A stretch of 64,000 nucleotides of DNA, taken from the NCBI RefSeq assembly GCF_027595985.1, contig NC_073306.1:197278000-197341999 (forward strand), read 5' to 3'. Within the stretch, counting starts at the first letter, position 1. Each line of letters begins with the position of its first letter. Of this stretch, positions 21,501-31,352 are shown in pieces. Under the pieces are notes generated by a model, which did no database searches, had not been told where the DNA came from, and saw only the letters and a program-made list of their open reading frames with translations. The position numbers and the translations under genes are program-made. Source of the DNA: Sorex araneus (taxonomy: Eukaryota; Chordata; Mammalia; Eulipotyphla; Soricidae).

Positions 21501-22239
21501 GAGACCCTCTGGTGGTAAAAAAGCAAAATACACTGACCTGAGGCTTGTAAGTCTCCACAAAGCTGTACTGCCTTCTTGAGAGTAGTAACAGTATTATGAT
21601 GTTTTGACTGGTTTGGTGAACCCAAAATAAAATCTTATGAACACTTTAGCTCTGATTGGACATCGGTGGTCAATCAAAACTGCACATGAATCCTTTCAGG
21701 AAATAATCACCAGTACCCTCTTCATCATACTGAAAATAAACTCCCCAATAAGACTTCCCCACTATTTTCTGTCCACGAAATACATACGCACGTTCATTGT
21801 GGGGCCCCAGCTGCGCATGTCAACATCTCCTTCTTATTTTTTTTTGAGGGGTGGGGAATTCCTAAATATATATAGTCTGTTAGGTTATCCTAATTTTATT
21901 TGCAAAAAACTGAACACCTTTCCCTTTCTGGAACTTGCTCTCTATTTTATGCTAGCCAGTTTATAAATTATCTTCCTGTCAATTCTACCAAAGTCATTTT
22001 CTTTCTCTCTAGCTTCCCCTGTGATTTGGGGGGATAAATTTGAGGGGCACTAGAAAAGAAGGTACAGAATATACATTTTTCCCAAAATGAAGACTGACTC
22101 CCATACAAAGACAAAACAAAGAGATAATTCCAGTAATGAAAGATTACTATAAGTGGAGCTCAGATCATAGTTTTGTCCAGTCAGACAATCAGGACACATG
22201 GCATGGACTTCTAACACTATGTTGCTAGTGGTGAAAGTT
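21501..22239. other. Intergenic sequence
   Basis: No recognised element; minor open frames only. Confidence 0.5.
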
Positions 22240-22565
22240 GACATCTTTGTCTTGTGCTTGATGTTGGAGGGAAAGTATTAGTTTTTCATCACTAACTACG
22301 ATAGCTATGAGTGTGTGGTAAAGACTCATATGTTGAGGGAAGTTCCTTTTATCTTTATTTTGTTGAGAATTTTTATTGTAATTGCGTACTGGATCCTCTC
22401 AAATGTTTTCTCTGGATCTGTTTATATGATCACATGATTTTTATCTTTCTTTGTATTGATATTACATATTATACTAATTGACTTGCATATATTACACCAT
22501 CATTGTGTCTCTTGAATAAACTCCACCAGATGAAGCATGATGTATGATATTTTTAATATATTGTT
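22240..22565 (-). mobile_element. Old L1 ORF2 fragment
   Basis: On the plus strand, CATCTTTGTCTTGTGCTTGATGTTGGAGGG and TCTGGATCTGTTTATATGATCACATGATTTTTATC are reversed L1 reverse-transcriptase-domain sequence. Full of stops. Confidence 0.75.
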
Positions 22566-22574
22566 GATCTCAAT

Positions 22575-22755
22575 TTATTTTGGTGCCTCACACAACTGTA
22601 CTCGGAGAAAACTCTTGACTCTATGCTCAGAAATTACACCTGGTGGTTACTCCTGGGGAAACCATATGTGATGCCTGGAATTGAATTAGAGATTCACAGG
22701 AGTTGGTCATATGCAAGGAAAATGCCTTAATTCCTGTACTCTCCTCTCACCCCAG
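22575..22755 (-). mobile_element. Old SINE-A
   Basis: TATTTTGGTGCCTCACACAACTG, TATGCTCAGAAATTACACCTGGTGGTTACTCC and GGTCATATGCAAGGAAAATGCC. Head end decayed. Inserted in or beside the L1 fragment. Confidence 0.75.
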
Positions 22756-24207
22756 GATCCCATTTCTTGAAGCAAGACCTTTAGATTTCTTTGGCAACAA
22801 ATTAATACCTAAGGTCTTTGGTTCGGGATTTTTCTTTTAGGAACTTCTTTTACCTCACTTGCGTGTCTGCATAATCCATCAGTATTCCTGATAGTAGAAC
22901 TGTAGACACAAGTCATAATCAATGAACTAGAGACTGGGGAAAACGCTGAGCCAGCAAATTGCAGAGAATAGGAACTGCAGACTTAAACTGCAGCAAATCA
23001 AAACTTGCAGCTACCACTGCGCCTTCCCCCTCCCCCCACCTCCACCACAGTGAAATCTCAGGAAGAATTCTAAACAAATAAGAAAACACTAAGTTTTCAG
23101 TAGTTCTCAACGGGAAATCTGAGACAAGAACCTAATCTTGGGGTAAGTAGGTTACCACAAACTAAAGCAAATTAACCCTGACATTGAATCCAATTCAGTT
23201 TCTAAATCAGATGAAGATCAAATCTACCTGGTACCACCTGAAATTCTGAGTGTGGAGTCAAACAATAAAGTCCAGTAAATGGGAATGTGAGCTGAAACTA
23301 AGGAAGGCATCCCAATGTGGATTCACAAATAAAACTTCCCCTATCGGTGTAGAGGAACCTGACATAGCCTCCCCGCAGTGGCAAGGCAACCTGTTTTATA
23401 TGGATGAGTTGGGTCAGATAAACTGCAACAGAGAGTGTTGTAGGAACTCCCCTGCAGAAGTAGTGAACATGTTAAACACTAACATTTGCAAGAACAAACA
23501 GCAGAAACTCAAATGCACCCTATTCATTCCTGCTCGCCTTTTGCTTTCAGGGTAGCAAACAGAATTTAAGATCTGTTACAGGTAGGAAAAACAGAGAAAA
23601 CACATCATTTCAGAAGTCACATTCCTAATGATCTTGAGGCCATCTTTTGGTATCAAAAGTTTCTAGTTCCTTCTTATACTCATAAGTATTCTGTAAGAAG
23701 TAGGACCAGGGAAGTAGATTTGAGCATTTCTACAACCCTCACAACACTCCAACTGCAAGAAAAGCCATTTCTTTCTTGCAAAAGACACGGTGAGGATGTT
23801 TGGTTTCCTGATGCAACAGGCAGCAGACATAGTACTGCTTCACACAGGGTAGGGAATTTTGCATTCAAATAGTCAGTAGTGGGATTTTGCTTCCAGACAG
23901 CCAGTTCCAAACTGACCCACTACACCCTTGCCTTGAACTAATTAGATCAAGAGCTTAAGGCTAAGAGGCATTCAGAAAGAGCAAGAAAAACAATTCAGTA
24001 GTTCTAGATGCCAAGTTTTTGTCTTCTTTAATGCACTGAAAGTTCACTTTAGATTCCATCATTGGCACCTAATCCGTTTCTAAAAGTTCTTATGGAAAAA
24101 ATTTAAAACGTAATTGGCTTTATTAAGCAACTCAGGACTCTAGTCATGTACCATCTAGCAAGCAGCTAGACACAGCAAGGAGTTATACAAAATTAAAGGT
24201 TTTTATA
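22756..24207. other. Intergenic sequence
   Basis: About 1.45 kb with no recognised repeat or gene. It is one of the larger SINE-free blocks. Confidence 0.5.
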
Positions 24208-24690
24208 ATACCTACCCATTGTACTGTCCCTGGCCTAAAATTTTTTATTTAAGGTTTTGTTTTTGCCAATGATGTAGCTCGGTGATGAGCAGTTATTTTA
24301 GGGCCCTTCTCCCCCTAAAATATATATAACTCTTATTTCTGATATTTATTGAGTATGCATGAACATAACTGTATTCCAGGTAATTAATTAACTTCGGTAT
24401 CTTTTTTATTAATGGGCCTCTCCCTTATTATGGGGAGGCTATCCCTGACAGTGCTCACAAATTTTTCCTGTTTTTGTGTCCAGGAATCACTCCAGGCAGT
24501 GCTCAGGGGACTATTTGCAGTATTGGGGTTCAAAACTCGGGTTTTGCTACTTGCAGGGAATTTCAGGTTGTGGGGGCTCACTCAGCCAGACTGCTGGCTC
24601 TTCATTTACCTTTGACTCTGTGCTTGAGGATCACTCCTGGTGTATGGGGGAGCATCTTGGTATGCCAGGGATTTTATATCTATTTTAAAT
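24208..24690 (-). mobile_element. Cluster of decayed SINE-A pieces
   Basis: TACCTACCCATTGTACTGTCCCTGGCC at 24211-24237 is a reversed head. GTCCAGGAATCACTCCAGGCAGTGCTCAGGGGACTA at about 24478-24513 and TCTGTGCTTGAGGATCACTCCTGG at about 24616-24639 are reversed bodies. ATATTTATTGAGTATGCATGAAC at 24344 may be a MIR trace. Confidence 0.5.
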
Positions 24691-24697
24691 ATTCCCT

Positions 24698-24935
24698 GGG
24701 CTGGAGCGATAGCACAGTGGGTAGGGCATTTGCCTTGCACGCGGCTGACCCGGGTTCTCAGAGAACCTGGCAAGCTACCAAGAGTATCTCGCCCGCACGG
24801 TGGAGCCTGGCAAGCTACCCATGGTGTATTCAATATGCCAAAAACAGTAACAAGTCTCACAATGGAGACGTTACTGGTACCCGCTTGAGCAAATCGATGA
24901 GCGACGGGATGACAGTGACACAGTGACAGTGATAA
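24698..24935 (+). mobile_element. SINE-B
   Basis: Head GGGCTGGAGCGATAGCACAGTGGG through GACCCGGGTTC, then the SINE-B body with CAATATGCCAAAAACAGTAACAAG and GAGACGTTACTGG. Tail GGGATGACAGTGACACAGTGACAGTGAT, not poly(A). Confidence 0.95.
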
Positions 24936-25321
24936 TATAATGAGGACCATAAAAGAAAGATTCAGACAAAGCCAGCAAGCAGCCCTAAGAGGGAGGCATG
25001 GGAGCTTAGTATTATCTATGAAAACAAAAGATCAAAATAACAAACTTTTAAACAAAGAAGAAAATTCTCATAAAATCATACCATATTGAATCAGTATTTT
25101 AAAAAACCCTCCTCCCCTGCCATTCACCCTTGCAACTTCACTCAGTTGCTTGTGTGAGCTTTTCTCATAAGTCAGGACATAGTCACACAGAGGTAGAAGT
25201 CCAGTCATTTCTGAGAGAACAACTTCCCATTTTACCAAGTGATTTCATTTCCTCTGGTTTTTCACTTTACACGAAGGACGTTTATATGACAAATGACATA
25301 GAATTGTTGTCATTCAAGTAT
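24936..25321. other. Intergenic sequence
   Basis: Nothing recognised. Confidence 0.5.
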
Positions 25322-25458
25322 TTTTCTTTTTTTGTTTGTTTGTATATTGGGGCCATTCCCAACTGTTTTCAAGGGCTGCTCCTGTTTTGTGCTCAGGGTT
25401 TGCTCCTGGGGATGTTCAGAAGACCACGTGGTGCCAGGGACTGACTTTAGTGCTCCAG
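25322..25458 (-). mobile_element. Old SINE-A, partial
   Basis: TATTGGGGCCATTCCCAACTG, TTTTGTGCTCAGGGTTTGCTCCTGGGGATG, ending TTTAGTGCTCCAGC. Much of the head is deleted. Confidence 0.6.
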
Positions 25459-25966
25459 CATTAAAGAACACACTTCAACTCAGGTTATTTGCTATCATTG
25501 ATGTAAGTGATCTACAAATAGTTATAATAAAACTAAGGAATAAGCAAGTATGCAAAACTAGTAACAACAACAACAAAAGGGTAAAAATTAGGAAAAAACA
25601 AATCTAGACATCTACTAACTACATCCTGGGCATAAAACTTTCACTTTATAAATTTACCATTACCTCCTCTCTCCCTGAAAATGGCTCTAAGCAATCATTT
25701 GAATTTGCTTCTGTTACATAGTGAAGACAGGAAAATATTCACTTTCCCAAATCCATAATAAATGCATGATTACATTTCTATTTCTTCCACAATCTCATTC
25801 TTCGAAGTACATCTCAAAATCTCCATTGATTTGGGAGACAGAACTAGAAATGTTTCTTGATTCCCTGTACAAATAAATAGTATTTTTTAAAACACACAAG
25901 TGTATATGGAATTATTCATCACAAAAATTGAAACTTTACAACTGAAAAAGGAAAATAAAGAAAATC

Positions 25967-25970
<4 letters not shown>
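25459..25970. other. Intergenic sequence
   Basis: No gene or recognised repeat; a short (AAC)n at 25564-25577. Confidence 0.5.

Positions 25971-26006
<36 letters not shown>
25971..26006. repeat. (TA)n microsatellite
   Basis: About 18 uninterrupted TA units immediately upstream of a SINE-B insertion. Confidence 0.97.
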
Positions 26007-26008
<2 letters not shown>

Positions 26009-26023
26009 TATATCTTATTTTTA

Positions 26024-26267
26024 GGGCTGGAGTGATAGCACAGTGGTAGGGCATTTGCCTTTCACGTGGCCGACCCGGGTTTGATTCTTCTGCCCTCTCA
26101 GAGAGCCCAGCAAGCTACCGAGAGTATCAAACCCGTATGGCAGAGCCTGGCAAGCTACCCATGGTGTATTGGATATGCCCAAAACAGTAATAATAAGTCT
26201 CACAATGAGAGATGTTACTGGTGCCCGCTTGAGCAAATTGATGAGCAACGGGATGACAGTGGCAGTG
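26024..26267 (+). mobile_element. SINE-B with 14-bp target-site duplication
   Basis: Head GGGCTGGAGTGATAGCACAGTGG, body, and tail GGGATGACAGTGGCAGTG. ATATCTTATTTTTA is duplicated at 26010-26023 and 26268-26281. Confidence 0.96.
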
Positions 26268-26548
26268 ATATCTTATTTTTATGATGAGAACTCCTGGTAA
26301 TACTTATTTAACCAGATTGACAGTTTAATGTTCAGACTCAGTGGTTCTAGAGGACACCTGTACTACACTGGCAATGCTCAGGATCTATACAACGCTGGAG
26401 GTCAAACGAGGTTCAGGTTCTTGCTCAGATACAGCGCACAGTCCCACTCTAGCCCATTTTCCCATTGGGAATTTATCAAGAGGAAATGTGTCTCCCACTC
26501 CAGGTTAAGTTATAAGTGATGTAATAAAAGATTAGTGGAAAAGGAAGC

Positions 26549-26745
26549 TGCCTTTTATTGAGTACCTCTTATGTACCTCTTGGTGTTTTCCGTATCTATC
26601 CTCACTTTATATTCCTTATGATTCTTTGGAGCCGGTGTTATTCTCATTATTTCGAGAAAGTAACAGAGACTTGAGGTTAAAAACACTTCCCTGCTCATTT
26701 GCTAATAAGTTACCGAGCTTAGCTTGAAAACAGGTTTATGTTTTC
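26549..26745 (+). mobile_element. MIR element
   Basis: TTTTATTGAGTACCTCTTATGTACC, then GAGAAAGTAACAGAGACTTGAGGTTAAAAACACTTCCC and TTGCTAATAAGTTACCGAGCTTAGCTTGAAAACAGG follow the MIR order closely. Confidence 0.75.
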
Positions 26746-27032
26746 CCCAAACATATGCATTGCCTCAAATTTCTGATGCACAAGTCAAAGATTGCTCAAA
26801 AGCAGTGTATTTAGTTTTTTAATTCTTGAATTTCTCAAGATATTGAAAATGTCTTTTTTAAAAGATAAAGTTCTTTTAGCAAATGGATCTGTTTTGCTTT
26901 GCAATTTTATGGTATGTTCACTGGAGATATTTGAATTTAGCAATGAAAGTGAAAGTACTGTCACTAGAACACACTGTTATCTCATTAACCAAGTGCAGAT
27001 AACTTTTTTCCTATTAAAAATAAACCAGGATT

Positions 27033-27180
27033 GAAGGGCTAACTTAGTGAAATGAGGTCATGCATTGTACGTGGGAGGACCAGTTTTAATCTCTGGCACC
27101 TTGTGGTTCCCCGGCACTGCCAGGACCAACCCTCAAGCACAGAACTGAAAGCAGCCTGTGTAATGCTCCACAATTTTTTT
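27033..27180 (+). mobile_element. Old SINE-A
   Basis: GGTCATGCATTGTACGTGGGAGGACCAGTTTTAATCTCTGGCACC head and CGGCACTGCCAGGACCAACCCTCAAGCACAG body. Confidence 0.65.
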
Positions 27181-27282
27181 AAAACAAGAAGCAGAACGTA
27201 TTGAAACGGCTGTGTTAGTTTGGGCTAGGGGGAAGGGCTGGCAGCAGGGTCTCAGGAGGGGAACTTTCAAGACTCTCAGAAA

Positions 27283-27610
27283 TTCTGAGTCCACCATCTG
27301 TCCAGAGGAACAAAATTAGGGATATATTTGGCTACACAGTTAACCTGAAATGAGCTTCTTTTTAGCCACTGCATCTTCAAACTCATCTGACTCAAACTTG
27401 GTAAAGCCACACTTTTTAGAAATTTGGATTTTTTGGAGAGCTGAGAACTTGAACTTGGCCTGACCTAAACACAGACTCACATGTTCCTTGTTCTGCAATT
27501 TGGTGCAAACGTACATGAAGACTTGACTAATGTGGACTCTGACCACCATGTCCTGGGTGTTTCCACATCACCCCGAATGTCTGTTGGAAGCCTAAAATTG
27601 GGGACAGCAG
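27283..27610 (-). pseudogene. RPL10: RPL10 processed pseudogene, 3' half
   Basis: Minus-strand translation matches ribosomal protein L10 (large subunit uL16) in its C-terminal half: [41 protein letters not shown], then in a shifted frame YIPNFVPLDRW. It is broken by a frameshift near 27567, a stop at 27340-27342 and another shift after it. No introns are present in the matched part, as expected for a retrotransposed copy. The N-terminal half is absent. It is not expected to make a ribosomal protein. Confidence 0.85.
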
Positions 27611-27624
27611 GAAAGCAGATACAA

Positions 27625-28340
27625 ATATTCCCACAGAGGTGTGTCTTCAAAGTCCTCTAGGGCACACTACACAGCAACCAGCTAATGATGCTCCCAGACA
27701 GAGAGCTATTTCCATCCACACCCATGCTCCATTATTACAGAAAAGGAGGTGAGAGAGTGAACCTCTAGGTGAAATGTCATTGGCTTGATTTCCAAGGATG
27801 ATGTTGGGATACAGTTGAAAACCTGAGAGGAGAAACAAAAGGAGAGAAAGTGATGAAATATGAACTACTGATGAATATGAGAAGAGAAAAGGATGTTCTG
27901 ATGATTAATTTATACACGCACATACATACATGTATGTGATTCCACATACAATGGAATGGGGGAAAAATTTAACAAGAGAAAGAAAAACATTCTTCAAAAA
28001 GTTTACTTGATTCAGGTCAAGTAAACTGAAGTTGTGTTTAAAATGTTAGTTTGGATCATTACATATATCTTTCAGCAAAGAAAGTTTTATCCCCAAACCA
28101 CAAAAGTTCACACTCTCAAACTTCATTGCTCCTGGTATAATTTTCATTAAGTTTCTGTCCAAGAGTTTTATTTATATCTTTAATGTTCTTAAACTAGTTA
28201 TTTCCTCAAGTCATAGGCAATTCTATAGATTTTAAGACTTTCTAAACTCAAAATTTTTGAATTTTAATGTTTTCAAATTTTGATCTGGAAACTTAATTCT
28301 AGCAAACTATTACTGGAACCGTTATTTAATTTTATCATAT
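27625..28340. other. Intergenic sequence
   Basis: It contains one copy (about 27949-28001) of a 55-bp segment repeated at 29807-29863, and a short ACATACATACATG run near 27920. No gene was seen. Confidence 0.5.
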
Positions 28341-28352
28341 TACTATAATACA

Positions 28353-28577
28353 GGACTAGAGCGATAGGGCATTTGCCTTGAACGCAGCTGACCCAGGTTT
28401 GATTCCTCCGTCCCTCTCAGAGAGTCCAGCAAGCTACTAAGAGTATTTTGCCCGCATGGCAGAGCCTGATAAGCTACCTGTGGCGTATTTGATATGCCAA
28501 AAATTGTAACAAATCTCACAATGGAGACATTACTAGTGCCCACTCAAGCAAATTGATGAACAACAGGACGACAGTGC
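28353..28577 (+). mobile_element. SINE-B with near-perfect target-site duplication
   Basis: Head with a deletion between GCGATA and GGGCATTTGCC, then a full SINE-B body and a short tail. TACTATAATACA (28341-28352) and TACTGTAATACA (28578-28589) flank it. Confidence 0.92.
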
Positions 28578-28785
28578 TACTGTAATACAAATTTTAAACT
28601 GACTCAGCTTATATTTCAGAAATGAGTTTTTAACCAAGAGCATGTATCAAACAAATAAGATTTTAGTAAATAATTGTTGATCAAATATCTTTGCAATTTG
28701 GAAGTCTATCATCTGATTCAAATGAGAAAATCTATAAAGAATAGCTCTTACAGTTGATGAAATTCACCCATTTTCAAGGTTAAAG

Positions 28786-28930
28786 AGGGGCCAAAGAGAT
28801 ACTACAGTGGTTGAGTTACTTGCCTTACGTGGTTCCTTGAGTCCTGTCAGGATTGATCCTGAGCATAGAGTCAGAAGTAAACCGTGAGCACAGCAGGGTA
28901 TGGCAAAAAAAGCTGAAAAAGGAAAAAAGG
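28786..28930 (+). mobile_element. Old SINE-A
   Basis: GGGGCCAAAGAGATACTACAGTGGTTGAG head without a B box and GGATTGATCCTGAGCATAGAGTCAG body, A-rich tail. Confidence 0.75.
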
Positions 28931-28941
28931 AAGTGATAAAG

Positions 28942-29118
28942 GAGGGCTGGAGAGACTGTACAGTGGGTAAGATGCTTGCCTTGATGCAGCTAATCTGGGT
29001 TCCATCTCTGGCACTGAGTATGATCCCCCAAGTTCTGCCAGGAGTGAATCTAAGCACAGTTCAGGAGGAGTAAGCCCTGAACAGATCTGTGTGTAGCACC
29101 CCCAACAAAGGAAAAGTA
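28942..29118 (+). mobile_element. Old SINE-A
   Basis: GGAGGGCTGGAGAGACTGTACAGTGGGTAAGATGCTTGCC head, CTGGGTTCCATCTCTGGCAC B box and AAGTTCTGCCAGGAGTGAATC body. Confidence 0.82.
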
Positions 29119-29218
29119 AAGGAAGTTTGTAGCTGCCAACTTTATGAGATAAATAGGACTTTTTAAGCTCATTTTATGAAAAAGCATCCCACTGAAAGAT
29201 TAAAAGTCACATAATGTT

Positions 29219-29712
29219 GGGACCAAAGGATTGTTCAGTGGCAAAGAACTGCCTTAAGAGAGTGAGATGACAATTTTGACCCTGAGTACTCTCCTATATG
29301 TGCCCAAAGTGATCGCAGTCACACTGCCAGTTGGAATCCCTGGCACTACAACAAAGTGTGAGATCTCTGGCACACCACAGTTCAGTGTGTCATAGCAAAA
29401 ATGTTCAAGTACTACACCTTGCGATATCTTGCAGCCTACTTCTCCCTCTGGGAGAAACTGGCAAGCTTCTGAGAGTTTCCTGTCCACATGGGACAGCCTT
29501 GCAAGCTTCCCATGGTGTATTCATATGCTAAATCCAGTAACAAGCTGGATCTCATTCCCCTGACCCTGAAAGAGCCTCCAGTGGGACATCATTGAGATGG
29601 CTGAGCCTAGAGAGACTTCTAAGATCTCAGGGAAAGGACGATGGAGAGGTTACTGAGCTCTCTCAAGAAATCGACAATTAACGGGGATTTGGTGATTCGT
29701 AACTACAACTGA
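29219..29712 (+). mobile_element. Long SINE-B-related element, old
   Basis: A decayed head (GGGACCAAAGGATTGTTCAGTGGC), then the body (CCCATGGTGTATTCATATGC), then the long-form insert CCCTGACCCTGAAAGAGCCTCC and a final GTTACTGAGCTCTCTCAAGAAATCGAC. Same architecture as 39788-40045, but with a head. Confidence 0.7.
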
Positions 29713-29882
29713 GTCCAAAGCATTTCCCCTTCCCTTTCCCCCACTTCCCTGCGAGTACGATAACCAGAGTACGTGATCTCCAGTCATTACACAGCAGCAG
29801 CAATAAAAGAATGGAGTGGGGGAATAAATTTAACAAGAGAAAGAAAAATATTCTTCAAAAAGTTATAAAAACAATTACGTGA

Positions 29883-30056
29883 CTGGGGCGGGAGAGAGAT
29901 AGCACAGCGAATAGGGTGTTTGCCTTGCACGTGGCCAACCCAGGTTTGATTTCCAGCATCCCATATGGTCCCTTGAGCATTGCCAGGAGTAATTCCTGAG
30001 TGCAAAGCCAGGAGTAACCCCTGTGCATTGCCAAGTGTGACCCACAAAGAAAAAAA
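29883..30056 (+). mobile_element. SINE-A with 10-bp target-site duplication
   Basis: CTGGGGCGGGAGAGAGATAGCACAGCG head through CCAAGTGTGACCC and an A-rich tail. AATTACGTGA at 29873-29882 and 30057-30066. Confidence 0.95.
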
Positions 30057-30066
30057 AATTACGTGA

Positions 30067-30394
30067 TTAAGTTTGAACTCGGATGGTCTTTCCCACTAAG
30101 TATACTGCTTACCTTTCCACTAGATACTACCTCGTTTCTCCCCAAACCAACCTAAAAGCACACGAACCATTTCCAGAGTAGAAATGTGTTTCATTTTACC
30201 ACTGAGGTGTACTTGAATAGGGTCCCCGTCTGGATTGCCATTTCCTTTCATTTTCCTCTTTAAAAGCCCTCCTATCCTTTCACATTGTGCCAAAAAAAAA
30301 TGCTTATGGTAGATTCTATTATTATTTACTTTTTGGAATCTCTTGGTCCTGTCCTTATACTGCTTTCTTCTTCTGGTAGACCATATATATCTTA
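30067..30394. other. Intergenic sequence
   Basis: No gene or clear repeat; an A-run at 30292-30300. Confidence 0.5.
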
Positions 30395-30545
30395 GAGTTT
30401 TATTAAGGAGCTATGTTAACAAAGCTATTCATAGTTGAGTTTCGGGCATACAATCTTCCCACCATCTGTGTCAACTTCACTCCATTAATGTCCCCAAGTT
30501 CCCTCCCACCACCCAGCCCAGCCTGCCTCCCAGAGAGGCACATTT
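30395..30545 (-). mobile_element. L1 3'-UTR fragment
   Basis: GAGTTTCGGGCATACAATCTTCCCACCATCTGTGTCAACTTCACTCC and ATGTCCCCAAGTTCCCTCCCACC are the reversed L1 3' UTR, comparable to 42411-42545. Confidence 0.65.
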
Positions 30546-31120
30546 TTAAGTTTGGTTGTTGTGTTTTGGATCCTGCTTTAGTTTTCAATCATATTCTTAA
30601 AGAATATACACTTAGTCTTACCCAGGTCTAGATCCCCACTTATCAGAAATCATTTGACAAACAATTGTGGAACTGAAGTGAAAGGTGTGCTTTTGTACCC
30701 TGCTCGATATATGCATGAAACCAATTGTCCTGCAAAGCTGCAGTATATTCCTGAGAACAGTAATAGTTTCGGGAAATTTTCCACAGTGCTCATAAGGGAT
30801 CCTTTCATAAGTTATCTTGCCAATAAAAATTCTAATTAGATTATTCTTTCTCTCATTACTCATATTGTTTACTTAAGAGAATAATCATAAAAGACCTAAC
30901 TCTAACAACTGTGCTAGCAATGGCATGTAGTTATTTATAAATAAAGGGGAATACAATGGATAAAATGTATCAAACTAAGAAACTTGAATATTTGACAATG
31001 ACTTTAACATATTAAGGCAAATGTCTCTCAATGTCCTTCTAAAAATCTTAAAAATCAGTTTTTTGTGAAAAGATCAAAAAGAAGTTTAATCATGATGAAA
31101 ACGTGACAAGAGACCCACAG
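30546..31120. other. Unique sequence upstream of CXCL8
   Basis: No repeats recognised in the 575 bp before the proximal promoter. Distal regulatory sites may lie here, but I cannot identify any. Confidence 0.5.
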
Positions 31121-31130
31121 AGGTGTCTGA

Positions 31131-31248
31131 TGACTCAGGTCTGTTCTCAAAGGACAGCCGTCGCGTGGTTACATATTGTGGAATTTCCTCTGACCTAATA
31201 GTGGAGGATGAGGGTGCACATGTTCTCGACTGTTGCGATCATATAAAA
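31131..31248 (+). promoter_or_regulatory. CXCL8: CXCL8 proximal promoter: AP-1, C/EBP-like, NF-kB, TATA
   Basis: AP-1 site TGACTCA is at 31131-31137 and an NF-kB site GTGGAATTTCC at 31178-31188. TATAAAA is at 31242-31248. Order and spacing match the well-studied human IL-8 promoter, where NF-kB is essential and AP-1 and C/EBP cooperate. The C/EBP position just before NF-kB reads GGTTACATATT (31167-31177) rather than the human AGTTGCAAATC, so that site is diverged. Transcription should start about 25-30 bp after the TATA box, near 31270 (inferred). Confidence 0.9.
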
Positions 31249-31352
31249 AGCCACGAGGCTTCTCCATCCAGCACAAGTCCCGGAGGACAGCCTAGCCCGC
31301 AAGCTTCAAGGACAAGAGCCAGAAGGAAGTTGGAAAGAATCTGCTTGGAAGC

